This document shows, in pieces, positions 1 to 8,413 of a DNA stretch of 64,000 bases. Location of the stretch: NCBI RefSeq assembly GCF_014650695.1, contig NZ_BMVL01000018.1, positions 1 to 64,000 of the forward strand, given 5' to 3'. Positions within the stretch are counted from its first letter, which is position 1. Each line of letters opens with the position of its first letter. A program made the position numbers and the translations under genes. A model generated the notes under the pieces. That model did not search any database. It was not told where the DNA came from and saw nothing but the letters and a program-made list of their open reading frames with translations. The DNA is from Streptomyces avidinii (lineage in GTDB: Bacteria > Actinomycetota > Actinomycetes > Streptomycetales > Streptomycetaceae).

Positions 1-230
1 GAACACAGACCGATCAACGTCACATCCACACCCCGCGCCGCCGCACCCCGCGCGAACGCCACCGACAGACCCGGCGACGACGGACGCATGTCATGCCCGA
101 CCACGATCGCCCCAGCCCCCGTGACCTCGACGAACGCCGCACCGAACAGCTCCGCCAACGACTCGTCCCACTCGTCCGGCACGACACCACGCACGTCATA
201 CGCCTTGACGATGTTCGAAAGATCGGGCAT
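1..230 (-). CDS. manB: Phosphomannomutase/phosphoglucomutase, N-terminal part (runs off left edge)
   Basis: Only the first 76 codons are present. The translation begins MPDLSNIVKAYDVRGVVPDE, which matches the conserved N-terminus of the alpha-D-phosphohexomutase family (usual start KAYDIRGVVP). Family members interconvert hexose 6- and 1-phosphates for sugar-nucleotide supply in the cytosol. The ATG at 230 is preceded by an ideal AAGGAG ribosome site six bases upstream. The catalytic serine and metal loop lie outside the window, so completeness cannot be judged. The 106-bp gap to the next gene shows nothing further. Confidence 0.85.
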   Translation of the reverse strand, partial: MPDLSNIVKAYDVRGVVPDEWDESLAELFGAAFVEVTGAGAIVVGHDMRPSSPGLSVAFARGAAARGVDVTLIGLC

Positions 231-336
231 TTCCACTCCTTCATGGGGTGACCGGCTGTGCTCCGGACGCTACCCGCCGCCCTGCCCGACACGGCCCGCC
301 CACGCCCCATCCCGTTGAGGCTTTGGCAGATAGCCG

Positions 337-1293
337 TCACCCCGGTGCCGCCCCGCCCCTCTCCCGGTACCACCCCGCCGCCGGGCCGATCCGGCTCAGC
401 GGGCCGGGCCCCGGTGTGATCCCGGCGAGTTCCCAGGCCGCGTCCGCGCGGTACCAGTGGTCCCGGGCCAGCAGCGTGAACTGACGTTCGCTCACCCAGC
501 CCGGGGTGGCGGCCAGCGCGTCCAGGCACCTGTGCCACGGCCGGTCCTCCGCGGGCAGCGCCGGCAGTATTCGGTGCGCGGCGAGCACGTCCATGATGTC
601 CCGGTTGCGCACCGGCTCCGGGTGGTGGGCGTGCAGGACACCCGTCGTATCGGCCGCGGCGCCGTCGCCGAGGGCGAAGGCGACGATGAGCCGCGCCAGG
701 TCGTCGACGTCGACGAAGGAGGCCAGCCCCTCCCCTCCGTCCCACCGCGCCGGTACGCGCCGGAAGGCGTCGACGAGGGCCGGTACGGCCCACCGGTCGC
801 CCCGTCCGAGCACCAGGCCCGCGCGCAGGACCAGGCCCCCGGCATCGAGCACGGGCCCCTCCCCCGCCAGCCGTCCGGCGCTGGCCGGCGAGACCGGGGC
901 GGGTGTCAGCTCAGCCACGTCCTGCCCCCGGTGCGGTCCCGGTCCGTAGACGGCGCAGGTCGACAGGTGGACGATCCGCCCCACTCCGGCCCGTCGGGCC
1001 TCGGCCACCAGGGCTGCGGCACCGGCGGAGTTGACCGCGGCGCACCGGTCGGCGTCCGGTCCGATGTAGGAGGCCAGCGACAGCAGGACGTCCGCGCCCT
1101 CGCACACCCCGCGCAGGGACTGCTCGTCGGCCAGGTCCGCGTCCATCCAGCGCACGCCGTACGGGGCCGCGGGGGGCGGCGTACGCGATGTCGCGCGCAC
1201 CACGGCCCGCGGGTCCTGCGCGGCCAGTCGGCGCAGCACGGCCGACCCCACGAAGCCCGTCGCGCCGGTGACGACGACATGGCGGGTGCTCAA
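337..1293 (-). CDS. NAD(P)-dependent epimerase/dehydratase beside a butyrolactone receptor gene
   Basis: This is a 318-residue short-chain extended dehydrogenase. It begins LSTRHVVVTGATGFVGSAV, so the GATGFVG nucleotide-binding loop lies at about residues 9-15. STCAVYG further on resembles the region leading to the catalytic Tyr. The frame is open upstream, but a TTG at 1291-1293 overlaps the stop of the upstream TetR gene (TTGA). I take that as a translationally coupled start. Similar epimerase genes occur beside AfsA/ArpA homologues in Streptomyces and are thought to act in butyrolactone-type signal synthesis. That role here is inferred from the neighbours; the substrate is unknown. Confidence 0.75.
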   Translation of the reverse strand: MSTRHVVVTGATGFVGSAVLRRLAAQDPRAVVRATSRTPPPAAPYGVRWMDADLADEQSLRGVCEGADVLLSLASYIGPDADRCAAVNSAGAAALVAEARRAGVGRIVHLSTCAVYGPGPHRGQDVAELTPAPVSPASAGRLAGEGPVLDAGGLVLRAGLVLGRGDRWAVPALVDAFRRVPARWDGGEGLASFVDVDDLARLIVAFALGDGAAADTTGVLHAHHPEPVRNRDIMDVLAAHRILPALPAEDRPWHRCLDALAATPGWVSERQFTLLARDHWYRADAAWELAGITPGPGPLSRIGPAAGWYRERGGAAPG

Positions 1294-1991
1294 GCCCGCT
1301 TCTCCGAACCCGACTTTGTCTCGTTCCCGGATGCGTTCTTCGGCTCGTTCCTGGGCTTCTGCTCGGCGGGCGGCAGCGTCAGGCGCAGTCCGCCGCGGAT
1401 GGCGTCGGCGGCCACCGCGGGCAGCAGGTACCGCCACAGCGAGGCGATCCGCTGCGGCAGGTCCGCCCGTCCGGTGGACGCCTGGGAGAAGAGCTGAGCC
1501 CCGGTGAACGAGCTGACCAGCACCCAGGCGAGTTCGTGGTCGTCCACGTCCGGCTGGAGCTCCCCCTTGGCCCGGGCGAAGCGCAGCTGCTGGCGGAACT
1601 CCAGGACCCAGGCCTGGTAGGCGACGTCGTCGCGCAGGCCGAACTCGCCCTGCTCCACGGCCAGTCGTACGCCGGCCCGGAGCACCGGATTGTGCTGGAG
1701 CTGCTCGGCGAGGTAGAGCGTGATGTCCACCAGGTGCTGCAGGCCGTCCTCCCCTGCGGGGAACTCCAGGCCGTCCCCCTGGCCGACCATGACGGCGTAG
1801 GCGAGTTCCTCCTTCGAGCTGAAGTGGAAGTACATGCCGCCCTGCGTGACGTCCGCGCGCTTCATGATCTTGCTGATGCTGGCCCCGCTGAAACCGAACT
1901 CGTCGAAGACCTCGGCCGCGGCGCGCAGGATGGCAGCTTTGGTCTGAACTGCCCTGAGTTGGGGCGCGCGTTGCTGCTTCCGTTCTGACAT
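1290..1991 (-). CDS. TetR-family gamma-butyrolactone receptor-like repressor (ArpA/ScbR/FarA type)
   Basis: The protein has 233 residues. An N-terminal TetR helix-turn-helix lies at about residues 20-70, with SGASISKIMKRADVTQGGMYFHF as the recognition region split across its helices. The C-terminal ligand-binding region contains tryptophans, as butyrolactone receptors do (EFRQQLRF, LWRYLLP). I chose the ATG at 1991; a GTG two codons upstream is also possible. It is divergent from the AfsA-like gene across an AT-rich spacer and coupled downstream to the epimerase gene, which is the usual signal-synthase/receptor layout. It probably represses its own promoter and afsA-type or antibiotic genes. 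Its targets are not shown by the sequence. Confidence 0.85.
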   Translation of the reverse strand: MSERKQQRAPQLRAVQTKAAILRAAAEVFDEFGFSGASISKIMKRADVTQGGMYFHFSSKEELAYAVMVGQGDGLEFPAGEDGLQHLVDITLYLAEQLQHNPVLRAGVRLAVEQGEFGLRDDVAYQAWVLEFRQQLRFARAKGELQPDVDDHELAWVLVSSFTGAQLFSQASTGRADLPQRIASLWRYLLPAVAADAIRGGLRLTLPPAEQKPRNEPKNASGNETKSGSEKRA

Positions 1992-1997
1992 GAGCAC

Positions 1998-2092
1998 CTA
2001 ACTAATCTCGACAAAAAAAACGAACATCCTTTATTTTAGGACCTGCGCCGAACAAGCACCAGCTCATGTCCGACGTCCAGGGGGGCTCAACC
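1998..2092. promoter_or_regulatory. Divergent promoter region with AT-rich ARE-like dyad
   Basis: The spacer between the receptor and AfsA-like genes contains a strikingly AT-rich block at 2011-2039. It reads as an imperfect inverted repeat, with AAAACGAA on the left and TTTATTTT on the right pairing at 6 of 8 positions. Butyrolactone receptors bind such autoregulatory elements at their own promoters. The assignment is by position and character only. A clear ribosome site, AGGGGGG (2079-2085), precedes the AfsA-like ATG. Confidence 0.45.
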
Positions 2093-3064
2093 ATGACTCT
2101 GTCAACTGATCACTCCGCCTCACCCATCGCCGCGCTCAGCAGCGCCTTACCGCGGGAGTACGTACACAAGAGCGCACACTCGGAAGTCCTACTCACCGGG
2201 TGGCGCACCGTCGCGCCGGACGAATACGTCGTCAGCGCCCAATGGCCCCGCACCCACAGCTTCTACACGCCGGACGGCGGCCACCACGATCCCCTGCTCC
2301 TCGCCGAGTCGGTCCGCCAGGCCATCCCGCTCCTGAGCCACGTCGCGTACGAAGTCCCCTTCGGTCACCGCCAGATCTGGGACACCTTCAGCTACTCGAC
2401 CAACCCCGAGGCTCTCGCCGTCGGTTCGACTCCGGCCGACATCGCACTCCACATCCGCTGCTCCGGCATTTCGCGGCGCGGCCGAAGACTCGCGGGCCTC
2501 ACCATGCACGTGACCGCCACCCGCGACGGAGAGTTCCTGGGCACCGCCGAGGCGGGCTTCACCAATCAGCCGGAGGCCGTCTACCAGCGGCTGCGCGGCA
2601 GGAACGCGGACCTCGACGAGGTGGCCGCCCGCACCATCCCGCTGCCGCCGCCGCTGACGCCCCGCCGGGTGGGCCGCGACCGCTTCCACGACGTGGTCCT
2701 CTCCCCCACCAGCTCCACGCGGCGCGCCCAGCTCCGGGCCGACGTCAACCACCCGATCCTCTTCGACCACCCCGTCGACCACGCCCCCGGCATGCTGCTC
2801 CTGGAGGCCGTGCGGCAGGCCGCGTACCGTTCCGCCTTCCCCCGACGGGGAGTCCTCACCGATATGGAGATCCGCTTCTTCCGCTACGCGGAGCTGACCT
2901 CGGCCTGCTGGATCGAGACCGTCCCGACCGCCGGTGAGCCGGCCACGCCGGACCGCCATCCCGTACGCGTGGTCGCCAGCCAGAACGGCGAGGTCGTCTT
3001 CACCGCCACCGCGACGATCAACGCCACGGCGCCCGCACCCCTCCGCGTCCCCGCGACGCCCTGA
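2093..3064 (+). CDS. AfsA-like gamma-butyrolactone signal synthase
   Basis: This is a 323-residue protein with two A-factor (hotdog-like) repeats, at roughly residues 30-165 and 190-310. Repeat landmarks are REYVHKSAHSEVLLTGW in the first half and ADVNHPILFDHPVDHAPGMLL in the second. The family joins a beta-ketoacyl group to dihydroxyacetone phosphate in signal synthesis. An ATG at 2066 is in frame, but the ATG at 2093 has a strong ribosome site and is preferred. Codon 19 is TTA (2147-2149), so translation should need the bldA tRNA and be growth-phase dependent. The gene is followed by a strong hairpin terminator. It probably makes the ligand for the divergent receptor. Confidence 0.88.
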   Translation: MTLSTDHSASPIAALSSALPREYVHKSAHSEVLLTGWRTVAPDEYVVSAQWPRTHSFYTPDGGHHDPLLLAESVRQAIPLLSHVAYEVPFGHRQIWDTFSYSTNPEALAVGSTPADIALHIRCSGISRRGRRLAGLTMHVTATRDGEFLGTAEAGFTNQPEAVYQRLRGRNADLDEVAARTIPLPPPLTPRRVGRDRFHDVVLSPTSSTRRAQLRADVNHPILFDHPVDHAPGMLLLEAVRQAAYRSAFPRRGVLTDMEIRFFRYAELTSACWIETVPTAGEPATPDRHPVRVVASQNGEVVFTATATINATAPAPLRVPATP

Positions 3065-3145
3065 CCGCTCGGTGAGGCACTCGGCTCATGAGCGCGCCGG
3101 CTCATGAGCCCCCGCCGCACCGGCCCGTCCGCTCCGGAAGAACGG

Positions 3146-3186
3146 CGAAGGCGCCTGCTCGGGTCCGTACCCGACAGGCGCCTTCG
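3146..3186 (+). terminator. Hairpin terminator after the AfsA-like gene
   Basis: A perfect 12-bp stem (CGAAGGCGCCTG at 3146-3157 with its complement at 3175-3186) is extended inward by a 5-bp stem after one unpaired base, with a six-base loop. It lies between convergent genes, so it could act in both directions. The T-tract is weak, as is common in Streptomyces. Confidence 0.75.
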
Positions 3187-3232
3187 TTCCTTCACGGCCG
3201 TCGCCGTCACCGTCCCGGTCGCCACCGACGTC

Positions 3233-3285
3233 GCCGGTGCCGGTGCCGGTGCCGGTGCCGCTGCCGCTGCCGCTGCCGCTGCCGG
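3233..3285. repeat. Hexanucleotide microsatellite (GGTGCC then GCTGCC units)
   Basis: About four GGTGCC units are followed by about four GCTGCC units, ending exactly at the stop codon of the PhnA-like gene. The tract is non-coding on both strands and could vary in length by slippage. No function is evident. Confidence 0.7.
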
Positions 3286-3651
3286 TCAGACCTTCCTGAC
3301 CACGCTGGACTTCAGCTGCATGGGGCCGAAGCCCTCGATCCTGCAGTCGATGTCATGGCCGTCGACACCCTCCACCAGGCGGATGTTGCGCACCTTGGTG
3401 CCCGCCTTGATGCCGCTCGGGCTGCCCTTGACCTTCAGGCCCTTGACGACCGTCACCGTGTCGCCGTCCGCCAGCACGTTGCCCACCGCGTCCTTGATCA
3501 CCCGCTCCTCGGCGGCGCCGCCCGACTCACCGGACCCGCCGGAGGCGTGCGGCCACTCGTGCCCGCACTCGGGGCAGACCAGGAGCGCCCCCATCTCGTA
3601 GGTGTACGCGCCCGCGCATTCGGGGCAGGGAGGCAAGGGGTTCTCAGTCAC
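3286..3651 (-). CDS. phnA: PhnA/YjdM-type zinc-ribbon protein
   Basis: This is a 121-residue protein. The N-terminal zinc ribbon has CPEC at residues 9-12 and a second CPEC at 26-29. The conserved YjdM/PhnA C-terminal domain follows ([20 protein letters not shown]). The family is named for alkylphosphonate loci, but its biochemical role is uncertain. An acidic Gly/Ser linker separates the domains. The GTG start at 3651 overlaps the end of the upstream TetR gene by eight bases, so the two are probably co-transcribed and coupled. Confidence 0.85.
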   Translation of the reverse strand: MTENPLPPCPECAGAYTYEMGALLVCPECGHEWPHASGGSGESGGAAEERVIKDAVGNVLADGDTVTVVKGLKVKGSPSGIKAGTKVRNIRLVEGVDGHDIDCRIEGFGPMQLKSSVVRKV

Positions 3652-4348
3652 CCCGCGAGTATATTTCAGGCCCGTCTCCGCAGGTCGGCGAGCGGTCCAG
3701 GGCCCTCAGGCCCTGCAGGAGCAGGGACAGCCCGAATTCGAAGTGCGCCGCGAAGTCCTCACTCGTGAGCGCGGGCAGCGCGGCAGCGAGCTGCGGATAC
3801 CGCTCGGGATCGGCCGCCAGGCGCAGGCGCTCGAGGTCCGCCGCCCCCTCACCCCCCACCGACTGGAGCGCGGCCTGCTCCTCCAGCGTGTGGCCGATGG
3901 TCAGGTGGGCCACCGCCATCAGCGTGCGCGCCGCCTCCTGCGCGCCGAATCCGGCCGTGCGCAGCACGCCGATGACCGCCTCGGCGAAGCCGAGGGTGTG
4001 GGGCCCGGTCGCATGGGTGCCCGCGTAGACCCGTGCGCCGTCCCGGCGGGCGAGCAGCGCCGTGCGCATGCCCCGGGCGAGGGAGGCCAGCTGCTCGCTC
4101 CAGTCGCCGTCGGTCCTCGTCGCCGCGAGGTCGGCCAGCATGCGTTCCGCCATCGCGGTCAGCAGGTCGCCCTTGGTGGCGAAGTACCGGTACAGCGCGC
4201 CGGCCTGGACGTCCATCGCGTCGGCGAGGCGCCGCATCGTCAGCGCGTCGAGGCCGACTTCGTCGAGGAGTTCCAGTGCCGTGTCGACCGTCCGGGTGCG
4301 GTCGAGGCGGGCCGGGCGGCCACGGGCGGGGGTTGACGGGGAGCTCAT
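3644..4348 (-). CDS. TetR-family repressor (tetracycline-repressor-like C-terminal domain)
   Basis: The protein has 234 residues from the ATG at 4348, just downstream of GTGAGG. The HTH spans about residues 20-60 ([22 protein letters not shown]), followed by a C-terminal ligand domain of the TetR_C type. Upstream starts are in frame, but they would run into the operator. It is divergent from a flavin monooxygenase gene across a 32-bp palindrome, the classic arrangement of a repressor controlling itself and a detoxifying or tailoring enzyme. The inducer is probably an aromatic drug-like molecule handled by the monooxygenase; this is inference. Confidence 0.85.
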   Translation of the reverse strand: MSSPSTPARGRPARLDRTRTVDTALELLDEVGLDALTMRRLADAMDVQAGALYRYFATKGDLLTAMAERMLADLAATRTDGDWSEQLASLARGMRTALLARRDGARVYAGTHATGPHTLGFAEAVIGVLRTAGFGAQEAARTLMAVAHLTIGHTLEEQAALQSVGGEGAADLERLRLAADPERYPQLAAALPALTSEDFAAHFEFGLSLLLQGLRALDRSPTCGDGPEIYSRGD

Positions 4349-4360
4349 GGTCCTCACTAT

Positions 4361-4392
4361 AGTGAACAACGTTCACGTGAACGCTGTTCACT
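4361..4392. promoter_or_regulatory. 32-bp operator palindrome between TetR and monooxygenase genes
   Basis: The left half AGTGAACAACGTTCAC (4361-4376) and right half GTGAACGCTGTTCACT (4377-4392) are reverse complements at 15 of 16 positions. Each half is itself a GTGAAC/GTTCAC dyad, so two TetR dimers could bind cooperatively. The site begins 13 bases from the repressor ATG and ends 20 bases before the monooxygenase ATG, so binding should shut both promoters. Confidence 0.85.
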
Positions 4393-4412
4393 AATTATGG
4401 GAGGCATCACCG

Positions 4413-5960
4413 ATGGATACCGACGTGATCGTGGTGGGTTCGGGGCCGACCGGGCTGCTGCTCGCCTGCGAGCTGGCACTGGCCGGCGTGCAGACCCTGG
4501 TCGTCGAGCGGCGCACCCGCCCGCAGCAGGACTCCCGGGCGCTGACCCTGCATCCGCGCAGCCTCGAAGTGATGGATCTGCGCGGCCTCGCCCCGCGCTT
4601 CCTCGGGCTCGGCCGGATCCTGCCCGGCTGGCACTTCGCCGCCCTCGACACCCCCCTGGACTTCGCCGCCCTGGACAGCCGCCGGGCGCACACCCTGTTC
4701 CTGACCCAGGCGCGTACCGAGGAGCTGCTGGCGCAGCGGGCGCACGAGCTGGGGGTGGAGATACGCCGCGGGCACACGCTCACCGGCCTGCGGCAGAGCG
4801 AGGACGGGGTCGAGGCGGAGGTGCACGGGCCGGACGACGGACCTGCCGGAGCCCGGCAGATCCTCCGCGCCGCGTACCTGGTGGGGTGCGACGGCGGGCG
4901 CAGCACCGTCCGGGAAGCTGCCGGAATCGACTTCCCCGGCACCGACGAGACCCTGACCGGGGTGCTCGGGGACTTCGCCACCATCACCGCCGGCCCCGAG
5001 GACCTGGCCGGCGCCCGCGGCGCGGGCGTGCTCGCCGTCCCGCTGGAGGGCGGGCTCACCCGCTTCGTGTACATCGACCCGGAGCGGATGCGGACACCGG
5101 CGCGGGTACCGGTGACGCTGGAGGAGTTCCGCGGCGCGCTGGTCCGGATCTGCGGCTCCGACTTCGGGGTCGACCGGCCCCGATGGCTCTCGCGCTTCGG
5201 CAATGCCACCCGGCTGGCGGCCTCCTACCGCTCCGGCCGCGTCCTCCTGGCCGGCGACGCCGCCCACATCCACTTCCCGGCCGCGGGCCAGGGCCTCAAC
5301 ACCGGGCTCCAGGACGCCATGAACCTCGGCTGGAAACTGGCCGCGGAGGTGAAGGGCTGGGCTCCTCCCGGCCTCCTCGACACCTACCACACCGAGCGCC
5401 ACCCCGTCGGCCGGGCCGTCACCGAGAACACCGAGGTGCAGACGCTGCTGGCGGAGCTGCCGCTCGTGGACCGCTACCGCCGGCCGGCCGCCGCCCTGCG
5501 CGGCCTCTTCGAGGAACTGCTGAAGATGCCCGAGGTCAACCGCCGGTTCGCCGAGCAGGTCTCCGCGCTCGGCACCGCCTACCCGGCCACCGCCCCCGGC
5601 GCCGATCCGCTGGTCGGCCGCAGGATGCCCGACATCGCCCTGAGCGCGGCCGGTTCGGGCGCGACACGGGCGTACGAGCTCCTGCACCGGGGCGGCTTCG
5701 TCCTGCTCCGCCTCGCCGGTGCGCGGGACCCGCACCCGCACCCGTACGAGGCCCCCGGCCGGTACCCGCACCTCAGCGCCGTCACCGCCCACGCACGCGA
5801 GGAGCACCCGGAGCTCGACGGGGTCCGCGAGATCCTGATCCGCCCCGACGGGCACATCGCCTGGGCCACCCGGAGCGACGACGCCGGTGAACGCCGTACC
5901 GGCCGCGACGCGGCGCTCACCGCATGGACGTCGCCGACCGGGGCACCCTGCCCGTCATGA
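4413..5960 (+). CDS. FAD-dependent aromatic monooxygenase (rifampicin monooxygenase/PheA-TfdB family)
   Basis: The product has 515 residues with all class A flavin monooxygenase motifs. These are GSGPTGL near residue 9 (FAD ADP-binding), VGCDGGRSTVR near 160 (DG motif) and LLAGDAAHIHFPAAGQGLN near 280 (GD motif). A thioredoxin-like C-terminal region follows. Such enzymes hydroxylate aromatic substrates with NAD(P)H and O2; the closest character is the Rox-type rifampicin monooxygenases. A GGGAGG ribosome site precedes the ATG. Expression is probably controlled by the divergent TetR repressor. The substrate is unknown. The 3' end overlaps the convergent XRE gene by six bases. Confidence 0.85.
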   Translation: MDTDVIVVGSGPTGLLLACELALAGVQTLVVERRTRPQQDSRALTLHPRSLEVMDLRGLAPRFLGLGRILPGWHFAALDTPLDFAALDSRRAHTLFLTQARTEELLAQRAHELGVEIRRGHTLTGLRQSEDGVEAEVHGPDDGPAGARQILRAAYLVGCDGGRSTVREAAGIDFPGTDETLTGVLGDFATITAGPEDLAGARGAGVLAVPLEGGLTRFVYIDPERMRTPARVPVTLEEFRGALVRICGSDFGVDRPRWLSRFGNATRLAASYRSGRVLLAGDAAHIHFPAAGQGLNTGLQDAMNLGWKLAAEVKGWAPPGLLDTYHTERHPVGRAVTENTEVQTLLAELPLVDRYRRPAAALRGLFEELLKMPEVNRRFAEQVSALGTAYPATAPGADPLVGRRMPDIALSAAGSGATRAYELLHRGGFVLLRLAGARDPHPHPYEAPGRYPHLSAVTAHAREEHPELDGVREILIRPDGHIAWATRSDDAGERRTGRDAALTAWTSPTGAPCPS

Positions 5961-6776
5961 CGGGCGGCCGGTGGAACCGCCGAGGAGGGTGAGGGCGCGG
6001 GCACTCGGGCTGTCCGGTTCGGCGTGGTAGACCACCAGCTGCTGGCCCGGCGCCCCGCGCACGTCGAAGGACTGGAAGGTGAGCGAGAGCCGGCCGACGT
6101 CGGGGTGGTCGAGTTCCTTGGTCTCGTAGGTCTTGCCCCGGACGCCGTGTGCGGACCACAGCGCGGCGAAGTCCTGGCTGACCGAACCGAGTTCGCGGAC
6201 CAGGGCGCGCAGCCGCGGGTAGCGCGGGTCGAGGCCGGTCGCGTGGCGCAGCCCGGCCACCACCGCCTCGGCCGCGCGGTCCGGGTGGACGAAGAACCGG
6301 CGGGCCGCGGGGTCGAGGAAGGTCATCCGGGCGAGGTTGTCCCGCCGCGCGAACGGGGAGAAGAGCGCGTCGGCCATCGCGTTGGCCGCCAGGAAGTCGG
6401 TGGCGGGGTTGAGGACGAACGCCGGGGTGCCCGTGTACCCGTCCAGCAGTTGCCTCAGGGCGGCCCCGACGGCCTCCCGCGGCTGCGGCCGGTCACCGTC
6501 GGGCGCGGCACCCGCCAGCCTGAACAGGTGTTCCCGCGCGGCCTCGTCCATGCGCAGGGCGGCGCTGATCGCGTCGAGGACCTGCGAGGAGGGACCGCGC
6601 TCGCGCCCCTGCTCCAGCCGGGCGTAGTAGTCGCTGCTCATTCCGGCCAGAACGGCGACCTCCTCGCGGCGCAGCCCCGCCACGCGGCGGTGTCCGTAGG
6701 AGGCGATTCCCACGTCCCCGGGCCGCAGGTGAGCGCGCCGGGCACGCAGGAAGTCTCCGAGATCGCTGCTGGTCAC
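5955..6776 (-). CDS. XRE-family regulator with MmyB-like ligand-binding domain
   Basis: This is a 273-residue cytosolic regulator. The N-terminal HTH is at about residues 25-75 (REEVAVLAGMSSDYYARLEQG), which is the Streptomyces HTH_31 signature. A C-terminal MmyB-like domain follows (about 100-260), with the typical stretch FHPDRAAEAVV-like and the ending LVVYHAEPDSPS. In other members this domain binds small hydrophobic ligands. The GTG start at 6776 has GAAGG just upstream. No obvious partner gene lies beside it; the upstream neighbour is divergent. Confidence 0.85.
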   Translation of the reverse strand: MTSSDLGDFLRARRAHLRPGDVGIASYGHRRVAGLRREEVAVLAGMSSDYYARLEQGRERGPSSQVLDAISAALRMDEAAREHLFRLAGAAPDGDRPQPREAVGAALRQLLDGYTGTPAFVLNPATDFLAANAMADALFSPFARRDNLARMTFLDPAARRFFVHPDRAAEAVVAGLRHATGLDPRYPRLRALVRELGSVSQDFAALWSAHGVRGKTYETKELDHPDVGRLSLTFQSFDVRGAPGQQLVVYHAEPDSPSARALTLLGGSTGRPS

Positions 6777-6877
6777 ACCTTCAGATTAGAAGGCGGCTCC
6801 GCGTGGCGGAACTGCCGTTCCTCATTGGCGCGTTCCCGCTCGTTCCGGCACCCCTCCGACCTGATGATCTTGCGTAG

Positions 6878-8209
<1,332 letters not shown>

Positions 8210-8324
8210 CCTCACGGGCGGGCGAGCGGAGGCAGCTCCCGTCTGACGAATCATCAGGTCATCTGTCCCGGACTATTGACTCTGTCGGCGGCAGTCGGGA
8301 TTCTCGTCCCACCGTTGTGGGGTC

Positions 8325-8360
8325 CATGACAAGCCACGCCTGTGGCCGTGGCTTGTCATG
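8325..8360 (+). terminator. Strong hairpin terminator
   Basis: A perfect 14-bp stem (CATGACAAGCCACG at 8325-8338 with its complement at 8347-8360) has an eight-base loop. The stem can extend outward through a one-base bulge to a G4/C4 pairing. It separates the serine hydrolase from the next gene. Confidence 0.8.
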
Positions 8361-8413
8361 ACCCCCGGCGGATCCGTTCCTCGACCGCGCCATCCGGCTG
8401 ACCTAAGACGTGA

